Notes: a model not told the origin generated them from the sequence alone. DNA of 64,000 nucleotides from Bacillus oleivorans (GCF_900207585.1 NZ_OAOP01000011.1:1-64000), one strand, 5' to 3'. Positions 1-7,894 are shown, counted from the stretch's first letter. Translations and numbers: made by a program.

Positions 1-39
1 AACTGCTTCTATTTTTTCCTCTATGTTAAATTTAGACAT
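1..39 (-). CDS. IS3-family transposase OrfA, N-terminus only (window edge)
   Basis: The first 13 codons read MSKFNIEEKIEAV, which resembles the start of OrfA (helix-turn-helix subunit) of IS3/IS150-type transposases. A strong GGAGGTG ribosome site lies just upstream on the minus strand. The gene runs off the left edge of the window, so its intactness cannot be judged. The call rests on a short match plus the adjacent insertion-sequence-like terminal structure. Confidence 0.5.
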   Translation of the reverse strand, partial: MSKFNIEEKIEAV

Positions 40-44
40 ATAAA

Positions 45-95
45 AACTGCACCTCCAATTGTTAGTTGTGTGTCTAACAATTGGGGTGCAGTTCA
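45..95. mobile_element. End of IS3-type element with near-perfect hairpin
   Basis: A 21-base arm at 45-65 and a 20-base arm at 74-93 form an almost perfect inverted repeat around an 8-base loop. The outer arm finishes in TGAACTGC read inward on the minus strand, the TG...CA type of end used by IS3 elements. The inner arm contains the ribosome site of the transposase at 1-39, so the hairpin could also limit transposase expression. The presumed outer boundary is near position 95. Confidence 0.5.
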
Positions 96-208
96 AAGTT
101 AGGGTAGCTTTTGAATTGTTTCAGGAGAACCCTCGGGGTTACCTGTCACTGTTCGGTAATAAAGAAGTCTTTGATGTAGTGCATGAAGTCATGGCACGCC
201 GGAGTTAA
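96..208 (+). pseudogene. Possible 3' remnant of an unidentified gene cut by the IS end
   Basis: From the presumed IS boundary the plus strand stays open for 37 codons and ends at TAA 206-208. The reading (ending KEVFDVVHEVMARRS) looks like real protein but I do not recognise the family. It converges on the LysR gene. It has no start codon or ribosome site, so it is best read as the tail of a gene interrupted by the insertion sequence. Confidence 0.3.
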
Positions 209-214
209 ATATCG

Positions 215-1042
215 TTACGCATTGAGGCCGATGTAGACAGTTCTTTTAGGGGAGGGGTTTTTTAATTTTACAGTCGAAAGGTTTGCTTCATTTTGCATGG
301 AATATTTCACATAACTTTCTGGGATGATGGTCACGCCTAAACCTCTTTTAACTAGACTGCAAGCCGTTTCTAAATCTCCCACCTCATAAGTACCCTTTGG
401 TTCAAAATTAGCAGATTTGCAAGCATCTATGAAATCCTTTTGTATTTGAAAGCCAGATTCATAGTTAATAAAATTTTGGTTTCTTAATTCCGTAAGGTCT
501 ATGGATTGTAAATGGCTAAATGGATGCACCTTTGAGGTTAACAATACAATATCTTCTGAAAAAATAGGAAAACATGCTAAGCCATTATTCTCAATATGAT
601 GCGTAACCAGTGCAAAATGAATATCGTAGTTGATTAAAGCTTCTTCTACATCTTTCGCACGGACAACGTTTTTCAAATTGAATTTAATCTCCGGGTACTT
701 CTTCTGGAAGGCCAATATCACGAGGGGAATCCAGTTACGAGAGGATTCTATAATGTTGATTGTGATTTCCCCTTTGCCCACTTGTTTAATCTCTTCCATA
801 TCCTTTAAAAAAATATCGAAGTGATGCAAAATTTTCTGAGCATGATTGTATAAGATTTGTCCTGATTCTGTAAGGGCCATACTTCTAGTGCTACGATCAA
901 ACAACGTAAACCCAAATTCACGCTCCATTGCCTTAATCACATTGGTTAACGAGGGCTGTGAGATATGTAACTCTTCGGCTGCCTTCGTCATTTTCATGTT
1001 TCTAGCAACCTTTTCAAAATAATGCAATTGCCGAATATCCAC
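215..1042 (-). CDS. LysR-family transcriptional regulator
   Basis: A 275-residue DNA-binding regulator of usual LysR length. The N-terminal winged helix-turn-helix (about residues 1-60, with the AAEELHISQPSLT recognition region) is followed by a two-lobe effector domain of the LysR substrate-binding type. The GGAGGG ribosome site directly abuts the first ATG, so the GTG at 1042, giving a MDIRQL start and six-base spacing, is the best start. It is divergent from the gltS-peptidase operon, which it probably controls in response to a substrate such as glutamate or a peptide. The ligand is inferred from position only. Confidence 0.9.
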   Translation of the reverse strand: MDIRQLHYFEKVARNMKMTKAAEELHISQPSLTNVIKAMEREFGFTLFDRSTRSMALTESGQILYNHAQKILHHFDIFLKDMEEIKQVGKGEITINIIESSRNWIPLVILAFQKKYPEIKFNLKNVVRAKDVEEALINYDIHFALVTHHIENNGLACFPIFSEDIVLLTSKVHPFSHLQSIDLTELRNQNFINYESGFQIQKDFIDACKSANFEPKGTYEVGDLETACSLVKRGLGVTIIPESYVKYSMQNEANLSTVKLKNPSPKRTVYIGLNA

Positions 1043-1059
1043 CATCATCCCTCCGTATT

Positions 1060-1076
1060 TATAGTTTAAAGCTATA
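1060..1076. promoter_or_regulatory. Palindrome in LysR/gltS divergent promoter region
   Basis: TATAGTTTAAAGCTATA is a 17-bp nearly perfect palindrome with a T-N11-A core, the usual shape of a LysR binding site. It lies between the divergent regulator and gltS, close to the regulator start, where autoregulation is typical. Function is inferred from position and symmetry. Confidence 0.45.
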
Positions 1077-1190
1077 AATTTATAAAATTTATATATTATA
1101 CATTATAAGTATAAACCTTTATGATCGTACTATAAAGCAAAATATTCTAAATGATTCGGGAATTCAAATAATACCGAAAGGGGTAATGCT

Positions 1191-2393
1191 ATGAATATCA
1201 GTTTAGATCAGGTAAATACGTTATTTTTAGCCGTGGCCCTGCTATTGGCCGGCTCGTACTTAACAAGGAAAATTGGTTTTCTTAACAGGTTTTGTATCCC
1301 AGCACCTGTTGTAGGAGGTTTCCTATTTGCTATTATCGTCACTATTTTAAAAGGTCTTAATCTCGTGGAAATAAAGATGGATACATCCCTGCAATCCATG
1401 TTTATGCTAGCTTTTTTTACAACAGTTGGGTTAGGAGCGAGTTTTTCGCTCGTCAAAAAAGGTGGAAAATTACTTGTTATTTATTGGCTGATTTGTGGAT
1501 TTCTCGCATTTTTGCAAAATACAATTGGCGTTTCACTTGCACAGCTCCTCGGGATTCATCCACTACTAGGAGTCATGGCTGGTGCCGTTTCTATGGAAGG
1601 CGGGCACGGCGGTGCTGCGGCATTTGGAAAAACAATTGAAGACCTTGGCGTTGATTCAGCGATTACAGTTGGTATGGCAGCCGCTACATTAGGCCTTATC
1701 GCCGGTGGTTTAGTCGGAGGTCCCGTATCAAAATATCTGATTACTAAATATAACTTAAAACCGATTGAAACCGACAACGGGAAAGAACTCGAGGAGCTGG
1801 AAAAAGCGTTCAAAGAAGAAAGCAATCTTACCTCCAGCACCTTTATCACACAAGTTTTTTTAATCACACTTTGTATGAGTTTAGGAGTTTTGTTGGGTAC
1901 TTATTTTTCAAAGTTAACCGGCTTCGCCCTCCCGGGTTATGTTGGAGCCATGTTTGTAGCGATTATTGTACGGAATCTTATGGAAGCGTTTAAAATGCCT
2001 CATTTTAACCTTAAGACGACGAATATTATCGGCGATGTTTCGCTAGGGATTTTCCTTTCAATGGCGTTAATGAGCATTCAGCTTTGGGAAATCGTGGATC
2101 TGGCGCTACCAATTTTTGCGATTATCGTCGTGCAGGTAGTAGCGATGATTTTATTAACAATCTTTGTTGCTTTCCGCCTGTTAGGGAAAAATTTCGACGC
2201 TGCTATCATGGTTGGCGGTTTAGCCGGACACGGACTTGGAGCTACACCAAACGCAATTGCAAATATGGACGCAGTTACAAAGAAGTATGGCCCATCCAAA
2301 AAGGCCTTTCTCATCATTCCGATCGTAGGAGCCTTTTTAGTAGATGCTTTATATATACCGATTATCGTAGGTTTTATCAACTTCTTTAGTTAA
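1191..2393 (+). CDS. gltS: Sodium/glutamate symporter, GltS family
   Basis: A 400-residue multi-pass membrane protein, matching the roughly 400 residues of GltS. The two-halves architecture is visible: each half ends in a glycine-rich re-entrant segment (MEGGHGGAAAFGKT near residue 140 and VGGLAGHGLGATPNAIANM near residue 345), the hallmark of this sodium-coupled glutamate carrier family. GAAAGGGG lies seven bases before the ATG. It is followed after 23 bases by a peptidase, suggesting uptake or exchange of glutamate linked to peptide or glutamyl-conjugate breakdown. Probably regulated by the divergent LysR protein. Confidence 0.9.
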   Translation: MNISLDQVNTLFLAVALLLAGSYLTRKIGFLNRFCIPAPVVGGFLFAIIVTILKGLNLVEIKMDTSLQSMFMLAFFTTVGLGASFSLVKKGGKLLVIYWLICGFLAFLQNTIGVSLAQLLGIHPLLGVMAGAVSMEGGHGGAAAFGKTIEDLGVDSAITVGMAAATLGLIAGGLVGGPVSKYLITKYNLKPIETDNGKELEELEKAFKEESNLTSSTFITQVFLITLCMSLGVLLGTYFSKLTGFALPGYVGAMFVAIIVRNLMEAFKMPHFNLKTTNIIGDVSLGIFLSMALMSIQLWEIVDLALPIFAIIVVQVVAMILLTIFVAFRLLGKNFDAAIMVGGLAGHGLGATPNAIANMDAVTKKYGPSKKAFLIIPIVGAFLVDALYIPIIVGFINFFS

Positions 2394-2416
2394 ATTTTTT
2401 GAAAGGACTGAATGAA

Positions 2417-3568
2417 ATGACCACAAAACACACACTTCCAAAAATTAATCAAGAACGTTTACTTAACAGTTTTTTAGAGCTTGCAAAAATAAATGCACCG
2501 AGCGGTTTTGAGAAACCGATGGCGGACTTCCTAGTTCCAAGATTAAAAGAACTAGGCTTTCAAATTCAGTTTGATCAGGCTCATGAACAGTTCGGCGGGA
2601 ATTGCGGGAATCTGATTGCCTACTGGGAAGGAACAAATCAAAATGCTGTACCGCTATTTTTCTCCACCCATATGGATACAGTTCTTCCAACGGAAGGGTT
2701 GAATCCAGTGATTAGGGACGGAGTTATTTATTCAGACGGTACCACTATCTTAGGAGCAGATGATCGGGCAGCTTTGGCTGCCTATCTCGAGGCCATCCAA
2801 ACAATCCAGGAGACAAAGATGGACTGCGGCCCGATTGAATTGATTTTAACAGTAAATGAACAGCCAGGACTTGTCGGCGCGGCCCATTTAGATTATTCAC
2901 TTGTCAAAACCCAAAAGGGGTATATTTTTGACAGCAGTGGGGATGTCGGCCAGATTATTCTGCAGGGTCCTTTTAGCAGCCGGATATATTTTGATATTCG
3001 TGGAAAATCATCACATATTGGGCTCAATCCTGAAGAAGGAATCAATGCATTTCTTATCGCGTCTGATGCGCTAAAAAATATGAATCTAGGTAAAATTGAC
3101 TCTGAGACGCTAGCTAATATTGGTATCATAGAAGGCGGTAAGTTGACCTCGATTATTCCAGGGGAAGTTCGGCTGGTAGGAGAAGTTCGTTCCATTAGTG
3201 AAGAAGGGTTAAAGAGACAGCTGAATCAGATGAAGCTAGAAGTGGAGACATCTGCTGCAAAACACGGCGGCACCGCTGATGTACATTTTGAAAAAAAATA
3301 TCTGGGGTTCAATGAGCCTTTAGACTCGATTTTGACGCAAACAGCCATACGAGCAGCTGAAACTATTGGAGTTGAAGGGCATACGACGAAGACATTAGGT
3401 GGAGCCGATACAAATGTTCTTAACGAAAACGGTCTTACCTGCATCACGCTCGGCAACGGCTTTCGAAACATCCATACCTTTAATGAGCACATCAGCATCG
3501 AAAACTTAAACAATACCGCTCAATATACAATTGGCCTAATCGAAGAATGGTATAAAACAGCAAAGTAA
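2417..3568 (+). CDS. M20-family metallopeptidase, peptidase T-like
   Basis: A 383-residue cytoplasmic zinc hydrolase of the M20 family, close in layout to peptidase T/YqjE. Motifs: STHMDTV (H85, D87), GADDRAALA (D115/D116), TVNEQPG (E148) and a C-terminal NGFRNIHTFNE histidine, with a central dimerisation lid (about 185-290). ATG 2417 is chosen because GAAAGGAC sits nine bases upstream; an in-frame TTG at 2399 overlaps that ribosome site. The usual tandem glutamates of the active site read Glu-Gln, so one canonical metal ligand appears substituted. Cotranscribed with gltS. The true substrate is unknown. Confidence 0.85.
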   Translation: MTTKHTLPKINQERLLNSFLELAKINAPSGFEKPMADFLVPRLKELGFQIQFDQAHEQFGGNCGNLIAYWEGTNQNAVPLFFSTHMDTVLPTEGLNPVIRDGVIYSDGTTILGADDRAALAAYLEAIQTIQETKMDCGPIELILTVNEQPGLVGAAHLDYSLVKTQKGYIFDSSGDVGQIILQGPFSSRIYFDIRGKSSHIGLNPEEGINAFLIASDALKNMNLGKIDSETLANIGIIEGGKLTSIIPGEVRLVGEVRSISEEGLKRQLNQMKLEVETSAAKHGGTADVHFEKKYLGFNEPLDSILTQTAIRAAETIGVEGHTTKTLGGADTNVLNENGLTCITLGNGFRNIHTFNEHISIENLNNTAQYTIGLIEEWYKTAK

Positions 3569-3570
3569 TA

Positions 3571-3605
3571 TTTAAAGAGAAGTGTCTGTGGCACTTCTCT
3601 TTAAA
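3571..3605 (+). terminator. Rho-independent terminator of gltS-peptidase operon
   Basis: A perfect 14-base stem (TTTAAAGAGAAGTG and its complement) with a 7-base loop begins two bases after the peptidase stop codon. The A- and T-rich outer stem supplies the T tract on both strands. Confidence 0.8.
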
Positions 3606-3720
3606 TGTTCCGGGTACAGGATCCACACAAACAAAACTACTAATGGCTTCCCTTCTCCTACTGAGTTCAACAAAATGGAGAGATTTCCCTGTAATTTACA
3701 TTCCGTTCAACAGATTATAT

Positions 3721-3999
3721 TTATCTAATAAATATAATGATCCAAAGAACAATCACTGTTAAAAAGCCAACAATCGAATTAAATACCGAACTAGGTAATT
3801 TGATTGCTCTAAACAGTATTACAAAAACCGTAACAATAAAAAGAGTAATAACTGTCAATAAAACTAAATTAATTGCTATGTTATGGATTGGTAACGCATC
3901 TACTTGACTAAAATCAAATGCCCGCCTGTTTAAAAGGCTCTCAATTCTAATGCCACTTAAAATGCCACTACCGACTGGTTGCATCGGACTCATAAACAT
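3721..3999 (-). CDS. Small membrane protein of unknown function
   Basis: A 92-residue protein. The first 40 residues are polar and the C-terminal half holds two hydrophobic segments (about 44-65 and 72-91) joined by a short basic loop. An AAGGGGAAAG ribosome-site-like stretch lies upstream, with somewhat long spacing. I do not recognise the family. It stands alone in a gene-poor stretch beside the operon terminator. Confidence 0.55.
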   Translation of the reverse strand: MFMSPMQPVGSGILSGIRIESLLNRRAFDFSQVDALPIHNIAINLVLLTVITLFIVTVFVILFRAIKLPSSVFNSIVGFLTVIVLWIIIFIR

Positions 4000-4154
4000 T
4001 CACATGTCACTTTCCCCTTAACATATTTTCCTCGTGATTTGAATATCATTTATCATCCAATTCATTGAATAGTAATACGAAAAATAAATTTTAGAAATTC
4101 CAAATAGCCGTTCCAAGTGGACAACTTGTTAAAATCACCAAAGGAGGATTAGAT

Positions 4155-4238
4155 ATGATGAAAAAAGTTTGTAATAGAGGGAAAGATATAGATGAAGAGG
4201 TCGAAAGTGCTATTGAAGAAGGAAGAACACTGTTGTAA
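4155..4238 (+). CDS. Tiny 27-residue open reading frame
   Basis: A full AAGGAGG ribosome site precedes tandem ATG codons at 4155 and 4158. The product (MMKKVCNRGKDIDEEVESAI and then seven more residues) is short, charged and probably helical. It may be a genuine small protein or the surviving start of a lost gene. No homologue is recognised. Confidence 0.4.
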   Translation: MMKKVCNRGKDIDEEVESAIEEGRTLL

Positions 4239-4348
4239 TAATCCACTTATAATCTAACGATTTCTTCTGCAGAATGGCAATAAAAAACCCCTCGATATTT
4301 CATTTCGACAATAGGAGATATTTTCCTGTAAATTACCACGACTTAATT

Positions 4349-4642
4349 TCAGCTGTAATAAACAAGGGAGGGCCACATTTCGTTTTTAGGGTGTAATCCT
4401 AAATCAAATGGTTTCTTGAGGTCAGTTCTATGGGATAATGGAGCAACTGTTACAATTGGACAAAGTTGGTGGTAATTCTCCCTATTGTTAGAGATCACTA
4501 CTACCCACCGCTCTTCATGCTCTTTTCTTTTTCCTAACTTATCAACCTGAGGAATTGTTACATCCCTATCGTCTATTTTCCAAACAGAACCAAATTCAAA
4601 TTTTCTATGTTTCCAACCACACAACAACAAATTCAAGCTCAC
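4349..4642 (-). pseudogene. Remnant of a PemK/MazF-like toxin gene
   Basis: The middle of this frame reads like the MazF/PemK endoribonuclease fold: a GSVWKID start strand, RWVVVISNN, then CPIVTVAPLSHR. The frame ends at WPSLVYYS where family members normally continue through the second half. Upstream on the same strand (about 4643-4775) another frame encodes an in-register helical stretch ending VVVWLET before a stop, suggesting the original coding sequence is frame-shifted. No antitoxin gene is visible next to it. It appears dead. Confidence 0.5.
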
Positions 4643-4788
4643 TGACCATGTTGTTGATGATTTTTACATCGATTAAATCGTAGTTGGGACTTTCTTTTGC
4701 TTTTTTCTGCAGCTGTTTAGCTAACCTTAATGACTGTTTGTTTTCATATAGAAGAGTCTCAACATGATCAACCCCTCAGTAGATAAAT

Positions 4789-4831
4789 AAAAAAGACACT
4801 AAATGACGGTATAAACCGTTCATTTAGTGTC
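4789..4831 (-). terminator. Terminator of the 4856-5598 gene pair
   Basis: GACACTAAATGA pairs with TCATTTAGTGTC around a small inner stem. On the minus strand the hairpin is followed by a run of T. It lies directly downstream of the minus-strand gene ending at 4856. Confidence 0.8.
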
Positions 4832-4855
4832 CTCCAGTTGACTGGTAGAACAATT

Positions 4856-5404
4856 TTAAAAAATAATGTTGTGACTAATTTTTTTCTTTTTGCTGGCTTT
4901 ATTTTTTTGTATTGAATAAGTAAACCTTATTACTTCAGTAATTTTTAAAAGTTCAATATTGCCACTATGAAAACCAAAGCTTAGTGTTTTTTTAACTAAT
5001 TCTCCAGGGCTAATATTAAGATACTCTAATTTATCACTGGTAGACCCATAAGATGTTCTTCTCCTTGTATCTTCATCATTGGGTACTACTTCAAAAATTT
5101 TTTGCTTATTGTCATCGTATAGACTTACTCTTAGATCATTTATTGATTTATACGACTCTGAATTATTAAAGAAATCGATATTTATTTCTATTGACGCATG
5201 ATCTGCCATTTCTACTGTTTCTACTGCTTTACCTTGACCATTTATTTGATAATTCCTAAAATCATATTCTACTCCTATAATATTTGATGTAATTGTCCCT
5301 GCTTTTTTAAGAAAATGAGTAGTTATCAAGGTGATTACTGATCCTAATACTGCCCCGATTATACCTTCAAATGATTTTACTAAATCAATGATTACTTCGG
5401 ACAC
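4856..5404 (-). CDS. Membrane-anchored hypothetical protein
   Basis: A 182-residue protein with one N-terminal hydrophobic segment (about residues 12-32, GIIGAVLGSVITLITTHFL), then a beta-rich domain and a lysine-rich tail. GTG start with GAGGGGGAAG nine bases upstream. Its first base overlaps the stop codon of the upstream gene (TAGTG), so translation is probably coupled. No family recognised. The location beside a tRNA fragment suggests mobile-element cargo. Confidence 0.6.
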   Translation of the reverse strand: MSEVIIDLVKSFEGIIGAVLGSVITLITTHFLKKAGTITSNIIGVEYDFRNYQINGQGKAVETVEMADHASIEINIDFFNNSESYKSINDLRVSLYDDNKQKIFEVVPNDEDTRRRTSYGSTSDKLEYLNISPGELVKKTLSFGFHSGNIELLKITEVIRFTYSIQKNKASKKKKISHNIIF

Positions 5405-5598
5405 TAAAATTCTTCCCCCTCGTCAAACTTCACCCTTTTCACCTTTCCTTGATGAGTAATTATCTTTGTCTCACCATGATTAGGTAAGAGTGTAAACCTC
5501 GCCTTTCCGTCACAAACAACAATGGCAAAGCTTCCTTTTTGTTCCATTATATCATTTTCTAGTTTCATAGTATTAGAGTTTATAGATCTTTTAACCAT
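5404..5598 (-). CDS. Small hypothetical protein, phage or ICE type
   Basis: About 64 residues from ATG 5598, ending HQGKVKRVKFDEGEEF. It looks like small proteins of unknown function common in Bacillus phages and conjugative elements. The frame stays open back to 5685, but that extension is the translated tRNA-Val fragment and is unlikely to be coding. The ribosome site at 5598 is weak, so a start further in at ATG 5559 is possible. Coupled to the next gene by overlap. Confidence 0.45.
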   Translation of the reverse strand: MVKRSINSNTMKLENDIMEQKGSFAIVVCDGKARFTLLPNHGETKIITHQGKVKRVKFDEGEEF

Positions 5599-5643
5599 AG
5601 AAAAAGCCCTTGATATGACTAGTATACCAAGGACCTGTACTAA

Positions 5644-5690
5644 TAATCCCGAGAAGGCTCGAACCTCCGACCCCCACCCTGTCAAGGTAA
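5644..5690 (-). pseudogene. 3' fragment of tRNA-Val(GAC)
   Basis: On the minus strand the sequence gives an anticodon stem and loop (TTACC-TTGACAG-GGTGG, anticodon GAC), a variable loop, a T arm (GGAGG-TTCGAGC-CTTCT) and the 3' acceptor strand CGGGATT plus A. The D arm and 5' acceptor strand are missing. A tRNA cut at the anticodon region with only its 3' part kept is the usual att scar left by a tyrosine-recombinase element. The intact tRNA is not in the window. Confidence 0.75.
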
Positions 5691-5800
5691 TGATACGGAT
5701 CCGATTATAACAGTTTATGTCTTAAATTATTGATATAATAGGCTCTATTTGTGGGTGTATAAGATTCTAACAGATGTAGTTGGTGGCAATAAACTTGGTT

Positions 5801-5830
5801 TTGCCACCAGATTGCCACCAACTTACCACC
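5801..5830. repeat. Three 10-11-bp-spaced direct repeats, likely integrase arm sites
   Basis: TTGCCACCA at 5801 and 5812 and the related CTTACCACC at 5822 are spaced 11 and 10 bp apart, about 110 bp from the tRNA-Val fragment. Helically phased short direct repeats next to an att core are what the N-terminal arm-binding domain of tyrosine integrases recognises. Inference from pattern and position. Confidence 0.5.
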
Positions 5831-5971
5831 TTCTATAACCCCCTTGTTATGTAAAGGATTTCTTTTAATCCTTAACAAGGTAAATAGCATTCAAATGCCA
5901 TAGAAAAGCGCTCAGAGTAAAAAATATTTGAATTTCCTTCATTAAGTCTTATTTAATTAAAGCACCCTATA

Positions 5972-5993
5972 GTTTAAGTACATTTGTTCACAA
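5972..5993 (+). repeat. 22-bp repeat, copy 1
   Basis: This 22-bp sequence (GTTTAAGTACATTT, one variable base, then TCACAA) recurs at 22051-22072 with one mismatch. Each copy follows a GCTCAG motif by about 65-70 bp and lies 300-560 bp from a tRNA fragment, suggesting related element ends. Confidence 0.6.
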
Positions 5994-6220
5994 ACTTATT
6001 ACAGGAATGCTTCCCCTTTAGTTTAAGTATTCCACAAAAAAAGGCGTTCTATACCCCGAAAACCGAAGAATTTAAGGGGAAACGGGTAAGGGTTAGAAAG
6101 ATGTCTCATGCTGATTTTCAGAAAAAAGTTTGATTAATACATCTAAACCATACAAATAAAAGAATACATATAATAAAGTATATTATTGAAGGCTTTACCC
6201 CAAACTTTTGGAAACAGCCT

Positions 6221-6556
6221 TCAATTCATATAACCCTCATAGATCTTCTGCAGCTTCTCTTCAAATAGACTCATGTGGACAGCACGTGCTTCCCGTAAAT
6301 ATTCTTTCCCTTCTACAAATAGAAGCAAAGCTGGGACTGAAAAAACGGTGAATCGTTCTGCAACCTCCTCTACTTCTGCCGAATTGACATGAGCGAGACG
6401 AATTTCCGGAAACTTTTCCATCAATTCCCCGACCTGCGGCAAAAGGGCATGACAAACACTGCAACCTGTACGGGAAATGTAAACAAAGGATAATACATGG
6501 CTGGTGATAAAACTGTCAACAGCTTCGATTGTTTGCAATTCTTCGAATGTCCTCAT
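6221..6556 (-). CDS. Thioredoxin-family protein, YdbP-like
   Basis: A 111-residue cytoplasmic protein of normal thioredoxin length. It has a CSVC redox motif (C32, C35) after the second strand and the cis-proline loop FSVPALLLF near residue 77. The non-standard centre (Cys-Ser-Val-Cys rather than CGPC) is typical of YdbP-type bacilliredoxin-like proteins rather than classical TrxA. A purine-rich ribosome site (GGCGGAAAAAGG) precedes the ATG. It starts the 6-20 kb stretch rich in thiol chemistry. Confidence 0.8.
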   Translation of the reverse strand: MRTFEELQTIEAVDSFITSHVLSFVYISRTGCSVCHALLPQVGELMEKFPEIRLAHVNSAEVEEVAERFTVFSVPALLLFVEGKEYLREARAVHMSLFEEKLQKIYEGYMN

Positions 6557-6874
6557 CCTTTTTCCGCCTTTCTGAAAAGTATTAGTTTAGCCATTCCTTT
6601 AAATAAGAGATTAATTAAATATAATGAGATAAAATTAATATTTAACTCTACTATACAATCAACATAATTTATAGTTAATTTTGTGCTAAAGCAAATCCAT
6701 CGAATCTCATTTACTACTTTTCTGTAAACATGACAGTTCCTTATCACTGTATTTCAGTGATTAATAATTGCATCACTCCAGAAGGGCCCTTAATATTACC
6801 TTATCATTTACATTATGATCAATTACCCGTAGAGGTATTATTAAGATTAAAAAATAAGCATTATACCTTTTGAG
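6557..6874. other. AT-rich intergenic stretch without a supported gene
   Basis: Very AT-rich. A 64-codon minus-strand frame (6553-6747) overlaps the thioredoxin start, lacks a ribosome site and has low-complexity composition, so I do not call it. The stretch presumably holds the thioredoxin promoter and the 3' end of the glutaredoxin transcript. Confidence 0.5.
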
Positions 6875-7126
6875 CTAATTAGCCTCGGTCTTAGCATTCA
6901 GCACCTCTATGATGCGAACCGGATCAAATCCGAAAACCCATTCACCATTAATATTTGTTTGAGGAACAGAGAATCTTCTCGTCTTCGTTATAAGTTTTAT
7001 CATTTCTATTGGATTAAAATCTACATTAATTTCTTTATATTCTATATTCATTTTGGTTAAAAAATCTCTAACCATACCACATATCGGACACATCGTGGTG
7101 GTGTATAGTGTTATATTTTTATTCAT
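6875..7126 (-). CDS. Glutaredoxin-family protein
   Basis: An 83-residue thiol-disulfide oxidoreductase. It has a CPIC active site (C13, C16), the cis-proline segment FSVPQTNING and the closing GFDP motif of the glutaredoxin/NrdH fold. In Bacillota without glutathione such proteins usually work with bacillithiol or thioredoxin reductase. No operon partner; it lies beside an IS110 remnant. Confidence 0.85.
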   Translation of the reverse strand: MNKNITLYTTTMCPICGMVRDFLTKMNIEYKEINVDFNPIEMIKLITKTRRFSVPQTNINGEWVFGFDPVRIIEVLNAKTEAN

Positions 7127-7311
7127 TCTTGAGCCTCTATTTCTAATATTTATTCTAAAATAATCAGTAACTAATAATAATGGACTGCTTATAGATTGTA
7201 TTTATTTACTCCTGCCAATACAAATAATGTTATCTTCTCTAACATCTACGATATTTATTTTGCTCCCGCTGTTAGTTTTCGTTCTAATTCTTTGCTGTAC
7301 TTGTTTAACGA

Positions 7312-7586
7312 TTAGACTGTGGAAATTAATATCAAGTATCTATCGAGTAATACTTGAGGTCCGAATGGTAGTAGAAGCATCGTGAGAGGAATCTCCAAGT
7401 CTTGTAAAGAGAATTTGTGAAATGCTTCAAATTCTTCTTTTAATTGAAAAAAGGTAAAAGCCTTCTTAAGGAAACTGCCATATTCACCTAAGAAACAAGG
7501 ATAATGAGTACTTTTGGCGATATCGATACCGGCAATTAGTGTTTTTCCGTATCTTGATTTAGCTTTTCATACCTTTTAGAACTCAT
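7312..7586 (-). pseudogene. IS110-family transposase, N-terminal remnant
   Basis: The frame opens at ATG 7586 with MSSKRYEKLNQ, hits a stop, and continues in another frame with LIAGIDIAKSTHYPCFLGEY. GIDIAK with its catalytic aspartate is the diagnostic start of IS110 DEDD transposases. The reading diverges after about 60 codons and stops at 7312. A frameshift near 7545 and loss of the remaining 300 or so residues make it non-functional. Confidence 0.75.
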
Positions 7587-7894
7587 AAAGTAGTCCTCTG
7601 TTTGATGATGGGTCAACTTGACACTCAGCATCATCCAGAGGACTCTTGTTCTTCCGATATGATGGTAATCCTCCAAAAAGGAATTTTCTATCAATAAACA
7701 TTTAGTGATCGACGGTTTACACCACTTTGTGCTGGGAGAAGAGTGAAACCCCTCCTAAATACGCTCTACTTTGTGGAAGGATAAGACGGAGTTTAATCAA
7801 AATTCTATCATTTGATTAAACACAATTGGCTAATCTGTTATTTATATGCTTCTTTGGGGTACCAAAGCAAAATCTCAAAAACAGGAAACCTATT
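7587..7894. other. Non-coding stretch upstream of the IS110 remnant
   Basis: No gene is supported. It is probably residual IS110 left-end DNA plus the downstream flank of the SoxB-like gene. A partly symmetric segment near 7597-7642 (GTCCTCTG and CAGAGGAC around GATGATG repeats) may be part of the IS end. No clear terminator is seen. Confidence 0.4.

Larger units (their letters stand above)
5691..6220. other. Gene-free accessory DNA beside tRNA-Val fragment
   Basis: No supportable gene. The stretch holds integrase-arm-like repeats (5801-5830) and two copies of GTTTAAGTA (5972 and 6021). An open frame at 5705-5890 on the minus strand crosses the repeats and has no ribosome site. The layout partly parallels the DNA right of the tRNA-Ala fragment near 21975-22072. 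Confidence 0.5.

Noticed and set aside
45-95. Rho-independent terminator
   Set aside because: No T tract follows the stem in the direction of any complete gene, and the arms coincide with an IS end and the transposase ribosome site.
1049-1190. Riboswitch or T-box upstream of gltS
   Set aside because: The gap is short, very AT-rich, and shows only a LysR-type palindrome with no terminator or T-box sequence.
5705-5890. 61-codon minus-strand open frame
   Set aside because: It crosses the phased TTGCCACCA repeats, has no ribosome site and gives a Trp/Gln/His-rich product unlike a real protein.
6553-6747. 64-codon minus-strand frame overlapping the thioredoxin gene
   Set aside because: Low-complexity AT-rich reading, no ribosome site, and it overlaps the ribosome site of a better gene.
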